Below, piece by piece: positions 40,338 through 47,685 of a stretch of 64,000 bases of DNA. The stretch spans positions 62,001-126,000 of the forward strand of contig NZ_KQ969495.1 of assembly GCF_001578885.1 (NCBI RefSeq). Direction: 5' to 3'. Below the pieces are notes generated by a model. The model was not told the DNA's origin. It did not search any database and worked only from the letters and a program-made list of their open reading frames with translations. The stretch is from Streptococcus sp. DD12. GTDB lineage: Bacteria; Bacillota; Bacilli; Lactobacillales; Streptococcaceae. Every line of letters begins with the position of its first letter. Positions within the stretch are counted from its first letter, which is position 1. Position numbers and translations under genes: made by a program.

Positions 40338-41723
40338 ATGATTCAAACGCGTAAAGGGCGAGATAAGTTTTTAATGGGCGTCTTTCAATTGGCTGTGGTG
40401 CTCTTTGCTATTTGTTTAACCCGTCTGGTGCCTTATGCCGATATCCAAGATTTGAGTGTGATTTCTCTTTTGGTCTTACATTTCCTTTCTTATTATGTGA
40501 GCAATGCCTACCGTGATTTTTTAAGTCGAGGTTACCTGCAAGAGCTTCTAGCCATCGTGAGGTATAGTTTGGTTTTGGTGGCTTTGGTTTCAGTCTCTTC
40601 GTTTATCCTAAAAGATAATTTTATTGTTTCACGTCGTGGCCTCCTTTTCTTTACGGGGATCAATGGCTTGGCTTTGTATGCTTTTAATCGTGTGATGCAA
40701 GCCTACTATAAAAACAAACGCCTGACCCAGGGCAGTGCGAAGCAAATTTATGCCATTACAGTGATGGCTTATCTCGATCGCGTTCTGGCTAATTTCTCAG
40801 ACACCTCAAATGACTACTTGGATGATCACCTATCTGCGGTAACAATTTTGGATGCGATAGGTCCTGTGGTCTTGCCGGGACTTGTCGTGGTAGCCGTCGA
40901 GGATATGATGAGTTATGCCACCCATGCGGTTGTTGATGAAGTATTTATCAACCTTCCCAGCGATACCTACCCTGTATCAGATTACATCGCACAATTTGAG
41001 GTGATGGGGGTTGATGTCAGTTTGAACATCAACGCTCTGGAGTACCAATCCTTTGGCGCCAAGCGTATTCGCCAACTTTCCCACTACAATGTGGTCACTT
41101 TTTCATCCACCTTTTACAAGGGGAGCCATATTGTTGCCAAGCGCATTCTAGATATTTGTGGTGCCTTGTGTGGCCTTGCCATTTGTGGTTTTTTCGGGCT
41201 CTTTTTAGCGCCCCTTATTAAGCTAGATGGTGGCCCTGTGATTTTTAAGCAAAAGCGCGTGGGTAAAAATGGCCGTGTGTTTGATTTCTACAAGTTTCGC
41301 TCCATGCGGGTTGGCGCAGAAAAGGAAAAAGAGGCCCTCTTGAACCAAAATACGGTTTCAGGTCTCATGTTCAAGGTTGATAATGACCCGCGTGTCACTG
41401 CCATTGGTCGTTTTATTCGCCGGACGAGTCTTGACGAGTTGCCTCAGTTTTGGAATGTTTTAAAAGGGGATATGAGTCTAGTTGGGACACGGCCACCAAC
41501 CGTAGATGAGTACGAACAATACAGCCCCATGCAAAAACGTCGTTTGAGTTTTAAACCTGGAATTACAGGCCTCTGGCAAGTCTCCGGTCGCAGTAATATT
41601 AAAGATTTTGATGAGATTGTCGCTATGGATGTTGCCTATATTGATACCTGGACCATTTGGTCAGATGTCAAAGTATTAGTGAGGACACTAAAGGTGGTTC
41701 TCTTGGGAAGTGGTGCAAAGTAA
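40338..41723 (+). CDS. cpsE: Undecaprenyl-phosphate sugar phosphotransferase (CpsE/WchA type)
   Basis: 461 residues. Five membrane helices (about 10-110 and 275-300) frame a CoA-binding-like middle part. The C-terminal catalytic domain has KRVGKNGRVFDFYKFRSMR, RRTSLDELPQFWNVLKGDMSLVGTRPP and FKPGITGLWQVSGRS. It starts repeat-unit synthesis by moving sugar-1-phosphate, usually glucose or galactose, to undecaprenyl phosphate. In most streptococcal loci wzh, wzd and wze sit between cpsA and cpsE; here only 29 nt do. Confidence 0.95.
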   Translation: MIQTRKGRDKFLMGVFQLAVVLFAICLTRLVPYADIQDLSVISLLVLHFLSYYVSNAYRDFLSRGYLQELLAIVRYSLVLVALVSVSSFILKDNFIVSRRGLLFFTGINGLALYAFNRVMQAYYKNKRLTQGSAKQIYAITVMAYLDRVLANFSDTSNDYLDDHLSAVTILDAIGPVVLPGLVVVAVEDMMSYATHAVVDEVFINLPSDTYPVSDYIAQFEVMGVDVSLNINALEYQSFGAKRIRQLSHYNVVTFSSTFYKGSHIVAKRILDICGALCGLAICGFFGLFLAPLIKLDGGPVIFKQKRVGKNGRVFDFYKFRSMRVGAEKEKEALLNQNTVSGLMFKVDNDPRVTAIGRFIRRTSLDELPQFWNVLKGDMSLVGTRPPTVDEYEQYSPMQKRRLSFKPGITGLWQVSGRSNIKDFDEIVAMDVAYIDTWTIWSDVKVLVRTLKVVLLGSGAK

Positions 41724-42172
41724 TGAAGTTATGCCTTGTGGGGTCTAGTGGTGGCCATTTGACCCATCTTTACCTGCTTAAAAAACTATGGGAAAAAGAA
41801 GAACGCTTCTGGGTGACCTTTGACAAGGCGGACGCACAGAGTCTCTTGCAAGAAGAAGAGTGGTACCCTTGCTTTTACCCGACAAATCGAAATTTGAAAA
41901 ACCTGCTAAGAAATACCTGGCTAGCCTTTAAACTGCTGCGTAAGGAACGTCCTGATGTCATCATATCGTCAGGTGCAGCAGTTGCCGTTCCTTTTTTCTA
42001 TCTGGGCAAACTCTTTGGGGCAAAGACAGTCTACATTGAAGTCTTTGACCGGATTGATGCACCAACCTTGACAGGAAAATTAGTTTATCCCATTACAGAC
42101 CTTTTTGTGGTGCAATGGGAGGAGATGAAGGCAGTTTACCCTAAAGCTATCAATCTAGGAGGCTTATTCTAA
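41723..42172 (+). CDS. cpsF: Glycosyltransferase accessory subunit CpsF (Alg14/PssD type)
   Basis: 149 residues. The start MKLCLVGSSGGHLTHLYLLKKL and PDVIISSGAAVAVPFFYLGKLFGAKTVYIEVFDRID match PssD/CpsF. These membrane-attached subunits hold and activate a catalytic partner, here CpsG. ATG 41723 overlaps the cpsE stop (TAATG), and the stop overlaps the cpsG start. The pair usually adds galactose to lipid-linked glucose; the sugar is inferred. Confidence 0.93.
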   Translation: MKLCLVGSSGGHLTHLYLLKKLWEKEERFWVTFDKADAQSLLQEEEWYPCFYPTNRNLKNLLRNTWLAFKLLRKERPDVIISSGAAVAVPFFYLGKLFGAKTVYIEVFDRIDAPTLTGKLVYPITDLFVVQWEEMKAVYPKAINLGGLF

Positions 42173-42678
42173 TGATTTTTGTGACTGTCGGTACCCATGA
42201 GCAAGGTTTTGATCGGTTGGTTGAAGCGGTTGACCGCTTGAAACTAGAAGGAACGATCACAGACGACGTTTTTATACAAACTGGCTACACAAGATACACG
42301 CCCAAGGCTTGTCGCTGGCAAGCCTTTTTGTCCTATGATGAGATGCAAGAGGCCTTGTCTACAGCAGATAGGGTCATCACTCATGGCGGACCGGCGAGTT
42401 TTATGGCGGTGATTGCTATGGGGAAATGCCCTTTAGTGGTTCCACGTTTGAAAGCAGAGGGAGAACATGTCAATGACCATCAAAAAGAATTTCTAGAAAA
42501 GATTGAAGGTAAGGTTCCCCTTGTACCGATTTACCATATAGCAGATTTAGCAAAGCAGTTGTCCCATTCGCCACAAGAGCAAGGGGCATCAGCCATTAGC
42601 AGTCATACAGATGCCTTTGTTTCTGATTTAGAAAAGGCGATTCATCAACTCCTGAAAGAAAAGAAATCATGTCAATAA
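42172..42678 (+). CDS. cpsG: Glycosyltransferase catalytic subunit CpsG (Alg13/PssE type)
   Basis: 168 residues, GT28 C-terminal-like. It begins MIFVTVGTHEQGFDRLVEAVDRL and has ITHGGPASFMAVIAMGKCPLVVPR, the nucleotide-sugar binding region. Together with CpsF it forms the second sugar transferase. It overlaps the polymerase gene by 10 nt. Confidence 0.93.
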   Translation: MIFVTVGTHEQGFDRLVEAVDRLKLEGTITDDVFIQTGYTRYTPKACRWQAFLSYDEMQEALSTADRVITHGGPASFMAVIAMGKCPLVVPRLKAEGEHVNDHQKEFLEKIEGKVPLVPIYHIADLAKQLSHSPQEQGASAISSHTDAFVSDLEKAIHQLLKEKKSCQ

Positions 42679-43805
42679 ATTCATTTGTAACGCGCTTAGG
42701 TCGTTTAGATTGGAAAGACCTCAGTCTTAGTCTGGCTATTCTTGTCTTGATTTTTGAGCGTATCTACACCCCAGCGACGACCTACACAGGTTTTTATAAC
42801 CGTCAAATCTTGACCTGTCTATGTCTTCTCGCTTTGCTTAGCTTTTTTTGGCTCAAAAAACCAAAGAAATGGACGCCATCAGATACGAACACTTTTGCGG
42901 TAATGTTGCCAACTTGCTTTTATATTGCTTGTTGGGGGATGGATTTTCAATCCCTCTTATATGCCCTCATGTTGGCGGTGGTCTTTTTTTGGCATGACCT
43001 GACCTTGACTTACCCGCGCTTCTTTTTTGGCACGATTATTGCCGTTGGGGCAGCAATGGCGGTCTGGCAACACACCCAGGGTGTCATCCGGGTTACCGGA
43101 TTTTTGGTAGGGTCACCGACACTTTTCTCTTTTATGTTGCTGCTGGCCAGTGCTTACTTTGTGTTGACATCTAGCAGTTGGTGGACATTTGCTATTTTGG
43201 CCATTTCTGGTTTGGCAATTTTCTGGAGTGAAACACGCTCAACCTTGGGGCTTTTAGGTCTTTTGGGGTTGTATTATCTGGTCAAGTTGGTCAATGCAAG
43301 CAATGTCTTTAAAAAAGTTTGGTATTTTCCAGTTATTTTACTGGTCTTTGGCCTTATCGGAGCCATTCTCTTGTGGGGACCAACGCATGGTTTTCAATTG
43401 CGGGCCAATGGTTACCAAAGCACCCAAACTCGGACGGATATTATTTGGTACTTTATCCAACTCCTAGTGACCTATCCTAAAACCCTCTTTATGGGAATGG
43501 GTGGTGGCTTGACGCCCTACATTGTCCCTCAACTCTTGCCTTATATTAAGAGTAATTACTACCCGCTCCATCAAGATTTGGTCATGTGGGTGACGGAATA
43601 TGGCTTAATTGGGACGTTGGCCCTCTTAAATGGCATCCGCCTTGTCAACCGTCGCATGCGCTTATCTCACCTTTCTTTACTTAGTATCACTCTACTCTTT
43701 ATAGTGGGCACCTTCCATAATATTTTCATCTACCCTATGGGCATCGTCTTGTTAAAACTCGTCTACAATAGTGTTTATGCCAAGGAGTCAAAAAATGACG
43801 CCTGA
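42669..43805 (+). CDS. Polysaccharide polymerase (Wzy/O-antigen ligase-like)
   Basis: 378 residues with ten or more predicted membrane helices. A large loop holds SETRSTLGLLGLLGLYYL, and a later extracellular-like segment has QTRTDIIWYFIQ and HQDLVMWVTEYGLIG, features of Wzy/Wzy_C proteins. It would join repeat units at the outer membrane face. Sequence identity in this family is low, so the assignment relies on topology and position. Confidence 0.82.
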   Translation: MSINSFVTRLGRLDWKDLSLSLAILVLIFERIYTPATTYTGFYNRQILTCLCLLALLSFFWLKKPKKWTPSDTNTFAVMLPTCFYIACWGMDFQSLLYALMLAVVFFWHDLTLTYPRFFFGTIIAVGAAMAVWQHTQGVIRVTGFLVGSPTLFSFMLLLASAYFVLTSSSWWTFAILAISGLAIFWSETRSTLGLLGLLGLYYLVKLVNASNVFKKVWYFPVILLVFGLIGAILLWGPTHGFQLRANGYQSTQTRTDIIWYFIQLLVTYPKTLFMGMGGGLTPYIVPQLLPYIKSNYYPLHQDLVMWVTEYGLIGTLALLNGIRLVNRRMRLSHLSLLSITLLFIVGTFHNIFIYPMGIVLLKLVYNSVYAKESKNDA

Positions 43806-44751
43806 GATTTCTGTTATTGTGCCCGTTTATAACCTTGCCGATTCGGTGGCAAGAACTTTGGAAGCCTTGCGTGCTCAAACTATTTTTGAGCAATTGGAAA
43901 TTCTCTTGATTGATGACGGGTCCAGCGATGCTAGTGGCGCCATCTGTCAAAGCTACGCACAGGCAGACCCTGCTTTTCGTTATATCTATCAGGAAAACCA
44001 AGGGGTTTCTGCGGCCCGCAATAAGGGCCTGAGCCTGGCAAAAGGAAAATTCATCGCTTTTTGCGATGCCGATGACCTGCCTCAGCCAGAACTTTACCAA
44101 GCCTTGCTGGAAGGGATTGGGACGACAGCTGATATTGCAGTGGTTGACTTTACCAATGTTTATGGCCAGCGTCGGGTGAAAAAAAATGGCGCCTATCAGG
44201 CCTGTTTGAATCAGGACCAAGCCCTACAAGCCTTTTTATCAGGCCACTACTTGGAAAATGTTCTTGTCAATAAGCTCTTTCGTCGGTCTGTCATTGGTGA
44301 GCTGACCCTGCCTCTTGGTATTTCTATCGGTGAGGATATGGCCTTTTTGTATGACGTTTTACTGAGAGCCAAAGAAGTGGTTGTGGATACACGCTTTAGT
44401 TATTATGATTATCTTTACCGAGACCAGTCGGCCATGAATCAATCTTTCTCACCTGCTTATTTTCAACCGGTTGCTTTGTCTCAGGCCATGCTTGAAAAGA
44501 CGCCAGATGCGCTCAAGCCCTATGCTGAGGCTCATCTCATCCATGAGGTCTGTAAGGCTTTGACGCATTTGCTACTGAAAAAAGCCAAGGCCACTTACCC
44601 GGAAAACTATCGTGATTTGCGTCGTCAGTTACGGGCTTATTCGGTCAAGGACCTCTGGCGCTACAATAGCCGCAAGCGTTTTGTGACAACTGTATTATTA
44701 ACCTATGCGCAGCCCCTTTATCTCTTTTTGTATCGGCGCTTGCGGCCCTAA
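43795..44751 (+). CDS. GT2 family glycosyltransferase
   Basis: 318 residues. The GT-A domain starts EISVIVPVYNLADSVARTLEALRAQ, with LLIDDGSSDASGAICQSYA, GVSAARNKGLSLAKGKFIAFCDADD (DXD) and GEDMAFLYDVLL. ATG at 43795 has CAAGGAG in front and overlaps the polymerase end by 11 nt. It adds a sugar to the lipid-linked repeat unit; donor and linkage are unknown. Confidence 0.92.
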   Translation: MTPEISVIVPVYNLADSVARTLEALRAQTIFEQLEILLIDDGSSDASGAICQSYAQADPAFRYIYQENQGVSAARNKGLSLAKGKFIAFCDADDLPQPELYQALLEGIGTTADIAVVDFTNVYGQRRVKKNGAYQACLNQDQALQAFLSGHYLENVLVNKLFRRSVIGELTLPLGISIGEDMAFLYDVLLRAKEVVVDTRFSYYDYLYRDQSAMNQSFSPAYFQPVALSQAMLEKTPDALKPYAEAHLIHEVCKALTHLLLKKAKATYPENYRDLRRQLRAYSVKDLWRYNSRKRFVTTVLLTYAQPLYLFLYRRLRP

Positions 44752-44772
44752 TTTTCTGTGGAAGGAGACCTC

Positions 44773-45753
44773 ATGTCTGACTTGGTGACGGCCATTGTGC
44801 CCATCTACAATGTTGAAAAGTATCTGGACGCCTGTATTCAGAGTCTTTTAGCACAAACTTATCCCCAGCTGGAAATTCTTTTGGTGGATGATGGGGCGAC
44901 AGACGCTTCTGGAGCGCTCTGTGAGGCCTGGGCGCAAAAAGACCCGCGCATTCGCGTCTTGCATAAGGCCAATGGCGGTCTGTCAGATGCTCGTAATTAT
45001 GGCATTGCCCGTGCCAAGGGAGACTACCTAGTTTTTGTCGATGGTGACGACCGGGTGAAACCCACATTTATCGCAGAGCTCTACCAGGCCATTTCCCAGC
45101 AGCAGGCAGACCTAGCTCTGTGCTCTTTTGAGCTCGTCGATGACTCTTATCAGGCTTACAAAGATGAAATCTTAGATGCACCAGATGGGCTCAAAGATGG
45201 CCATGCCCTGCTCAATCGGGTTTTAGATGATGATGGCTATAAATACGTGGTCGCTTGGAATAAGATTTATCGCCGCGACATTTTTAGACAGCTCTTGTTT
45301 GAAAAAGGGAAAACCTATGAAGACGAGTATATGAATTTTCAGCTTTTTTGGCAGTATCGAAAGGTGGTTACCTTACAGACGCCACTTTACCAGTATGTCT
45401 GCCGTCCAGATAGCATTACCACATCGCAGATGACCCCTCAAAAGCTGTGGATGAAAACGCAAATGCAAGAGGAGCGTTTGGCCTTTTATCAGGATAAAGA
45501 TAAGAGTCTGTATCTCAAGGCGGCTCAAGTCTATTGCAACTGGCTAGTGACCTGTTTTAAGGATAGCGCAGATTTGCTGGACAGTAAGGAAAAAAGATGT
45601 CTGCAGGTTCGTTTTCGACAAGTGGTCAAGACCTTGTTGCAGGCAAGAGTCAAGACACCTCTAGGGTTACGCTGTCAAAATAGCTTGGCTTACTTTAGTT
45701 TGCCCCTAGCAGGGCGAGTTAAGGCTCTGGTTAAGCGCCCATCTAGAAAGTAG
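44773..45753 (+). CDS. GT2 family glycosyltransferase
   Basis: 326 residues. Motifs are TAIVPIYNVEKYLDACIQSLLAQTYPQLEILLVDDGATDASG, SDARNYGIARAKGDYLVFVDGDD and KGKTYEDEYMNFQLFW. The ATG at 44773 has GAAGGAG. It is clearly related to the preceding GT2 but not a recent copy. It lies 6 nt before galE. Specificity is unknown. Confidence 0.92.
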   Translation: MSDLVTAIVPIYNVEKYLDACIQSLLAQTYPQLEILLVDDGATDASGALCEAWAQKDPRIRVLHKANGGLSDARNYGIARAKGDYLVFVDGDDRVKPTFIAELYQAISQQQADLALCSFELVDDSYQAYKDEILDAPDGLKDGHALLNRVLDDDGYKYVVAWNKIYRRDIFRQLLFEKGKTYEDEYMNFQLFWQYRKVVTLQTPLYQYVCRPDSITTSQMTPQKLWMKTQMQEERLAFYQDKDKSLYLKAAQVYCNWLVTCFKDSADLLDSKEKRCLQVRFRQVVKTLLQARVKTPLGLRCQNSLAYFSLPLAGRVKALVKRPSRK

Positions 45754-45759
45754 GATCTT

Positions 45760-46770
45760 ATGGCAATATTAGTTCTTGGAGGGGCAGGCTATATCGGTTC
45801 GCATATGGTGGATTATCTCCTGACGCAGACAGACCAGTCAGTTGTCGTCGTAGACAATCTCTCGACAGGACACCGGGAAGCCTTGCCTGAAGACCTCCCC
45901 TTTTATCAAGCGGACATGGCTGATCAAAAAGCGATGCGTCACGTCTTTGAGCAACACCCGGATGTGGATGCGGTCATGCATTTTGCAGCCTCTTCACTGG
46001 TTGCCGAGTCGATGGCCAAGCCCTTGGCCTATTTTGATAACAATCTGGTCGGTTTGGTGAAATTTTTGGAAGTCATGAAAGACTATCCCGTCAAGGATTT
46101 GATTTTTTCGTCTACGGCAGCGGTCTATGGATTGCCAGATGCCAACCCCATCACGGAAGAAAGGCAAAAAACCCCCATCAATCCCTACGGCGAAAGCAAA
46201 CTCATGATGGAAAAGGTCATGGCCTGGGCTGAAACTGCCTATGGCATTCGCCATGTGGCCTTGCGCTATTTTAATGTAGCTGGTGCCAAACCTGATGGCA
46301 GTATCGGTGAGGACCATCGGTGTGAAACCCATTTGGTGCCTATCATCTTACAGGTAGCTCAGGGCCAGCGTCCGGAGGTGGCAATATTTGGTCAGGATTA
46401 TGCGACACCAGATGGTACAAATATCCGTGATTATGTTCATCCGGTTGATTTGGCGCAGGCGCATTGGTTAGCGCTCGGCTATCTCAAAGAAGGTGGCGCC
46501 TCAACAGCCTTTAATTTGGGCTCATCGACAGGATTTTCCAATTTGGAAATACTAGAAGCAGCCCGCCGTGTCACAGGACAAGCCATCCCTGCCTGTCTGG
46601 CTGAGCGACGACCAGGGGACCCCGATACCTTGATAGCTTGCTCACAAAAAGCCCGTCAGACGCTTGGCTGGCGTCCGCAGTATGATACGATTGATGCTAT
46701 GATTCAGTCTGCTTGGGCTTGGCACAAAAGTCACCCCCAAGGCTATGCCAGCAAACCGTCGCCATTCTAA
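45760..46770 (+). CDS. galE: UDP-glucose 4-epimerase
   Basis: 336 residues, short-chain dehydrogenase fold. The NAD motif is [15 protein letters not shown], the catalytic pair is in SSTAAVYG and [12 protein letters not shown], and [14 protein letters not shown] is typical of GalE. It supplies UDP-galactose (or UDP-GalNAc) for the polysaccharide. The last residues (ASKPSPF) extend beyond the usual HPxGY ending, and their codons form one arm of a perfect 24-bp inverted repeat, so the 3' end may have been changed by an insertion. Confidence 0.93.
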   Translation: MAILVLGGAGYIGSHMVDYLLTQTDQSVVVVDNLSTGHREALPEDLPFYQADMADQKAMRHVFEQHPDVDAVMHFAASSLVAESMAKPLAYFDNNLVGLVKFLEVMKDYPVKDLIFSSTAAVYGLPDANPITEERQKTPINPYGESKLMMEKVMAWAETAYGIRHVALRYFNVAGAKPDGSIGEDHRCETHLVPIILQVAQGQRPEVAIFGQDYATPDGTNIRDYVHPVDLAQAHWLALGYLKEGGASTAFNLGSSTGFSNLEILEAARRVTGQAIPACLAERRPGDPDTLIACSQKARQTLGWRPQYDTIDAMIQSAWAWHKSHPQGYASKPSPF

Positions 46771-46810
46771 AATCCCCTTGGCTTATCCAAGGGGATTTTA
46801 GAATGGCGAC
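46758..46810. repeat. Perfect 24-bp inverted repeat over the galE stop codon
   Basis: Left arm 46758-46781, loop CTTAT (46782-46786), right arm 46787-46810, all 24 pairs perfect. The inner part (CCCCTTGG/CCAAGGGG then ATTTT) could end transcription from both sides, for galE and for the convergent lipoprotein gene. The outer GTCGCCATTCT pairing goes beyond what a terminator needs. Confidence 0.9.
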
Positions 46811-46875
46811 AGACTGATTTTATTGGTCAAAATGCTGCTAAAAAAGCCGTTTCTACTTGTCCTAAGCAGGGCCAA

Positions 46876-46960
46876 GGCTTTCAACTGTGAGAAAAAACGC
46901 TTGAAACAAAAGGGTTTCAAACGTTTGGAAATTGTGAAATCCTAGGGACAAAGTGAAGCT
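46876..46960. repeat. Diverged copy of the rfbC-rfbB structured element
   Basis: GGCTTTC-N4-GTGAGAAAA (46876-46895), then a hairpin ACGCTTGAAAC / GTTTCAAACGT (46897-46907 / 46914-46924, one mismatch), then GGAAATTGTGAAATCCTAGG (46927-46946). The element at 51073 has AGCTTTC-N4-GTGAGAAAA, a hairpin, then a GGAA block with 14 of 20 matching bases at nearly the same distance (40 versus 38 nt). The rest of 46811-47051 holds no gene that I can support. Confidence 0.55.
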
Positions 46961-47051
46961 AGGCAAGCCGTCAGACATCTTTAGCGTCCCTTTGTCAGCT
47001 AAGGGGGTCTATCAAAAACTAAGGGAAGTTTCGGTTCATTTTTCTGCGCCC

Positions 47052-47516
47052 TTATTCAATCATGGCGTAGTGGGTCTGACCGCTGTAGTCTGGGTATGCA
47101 ATCCAAATGTGGTTGTCATTGGTAAAACGTTGGGCAGCGGTGACACTGTCACCAGGGTTAAAGTAAAAGTCAGTCTCTGCAGACTCCTGTGGACTGGCCT
47201 TGACCGGAACCGTGTTTTTGAAGGTGTAAGTTCCCACAGAGATAGTATCGGTGTAGGACGGACTTGTTTGACTTGCTGGTGTCGTCTCTGAAGCCGTGCT
47301 AGAGTCTTGAGAAGAACTTGAGGCATTTTCTGCTGGGGTTGAACTGCTAGAAGCTGGTGTCGTCGATGACGGCGAAGACTGAGTCTGGCTGACCTTAGTC
47401 GAACTTGTGGAAGAAGTTGCTGATTGTCTTGTCGTCTGCTGGTTGCAGGCCACTAAACCAAGGCTGGCTAGAAGGAGAAGACCTGCTGCCAAACGGCCTT
47501 TTAAGGATTTTGTCAT
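47052..47516 (-). CDS. Small Ser/Thr-rich lipoprotein with a C-terminal SH3-like region
   Basis: 154 residues. Lipobox LGLVAC with the lipid Cys near residue 24. Residues about 26-90 are almost entirely Ser, Thr, Pro, Ala and Gln, a wall-spanning linker. The last ~65 residues (YTFKNTVPVKASPQE, then FNPGDSVTAAQRFTNDNHIWIAY) resemble a bacterial SH3 domain, which would bind peptidoglycan. It has AAAGGAG before the ATG and a TATAAT -10. No close family is recognised. It is transcribed toward galE. Confidence 0.8.
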   Translation of the reverse strand: MTKSLKGRLAAGLLLLASLGLVACNQQTTRQSATSSTSSTKVSQTQSSPSSTTPASSSSTPAENASSSSQDSSTASETTPASQTSPSYTDTISVGTYTFKNTVPVKASPQESAETDFYFNPGDSVTAAQRFTNDNHIWIAYPDYSGQTHYAMIE

Positions 47517-47534
47517 AAGAAGCTCCTTTCGTTT

Positions 47535-47597
47535 TTGACGTGGGAAAATTTACTCTTATTATAGCTTATTTTGAAGGGAAAGCCCTTGTTTTTTTAG
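47535..47597. promoter_or_regulatory. Overlapping divergent promoters and a leader hairpin
   Basis: Plus strand: TTGACG (47535-47540), 16-nt spacer, TATTAT (47557-47562). Minus strand: TATAAT (47563 to 47558) for the lipoprotein gene. The two -10 elements share five bases. On the plus strand AAGGG-AAAG-CCCTT (47574-47587) and a T-run follow at once, resembling an attenuator for the downstream surface-protein gene. Confidence 0.5.
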
Positions 47598-47685
47598 ATT
47601 TTTTTGGGATTTCTTTGAGGTCACCTTAAGTCAGTTGGATTATTGTTTTAGCAAGAAAAGACGATGCATGTAAAGGAGATTTCTC

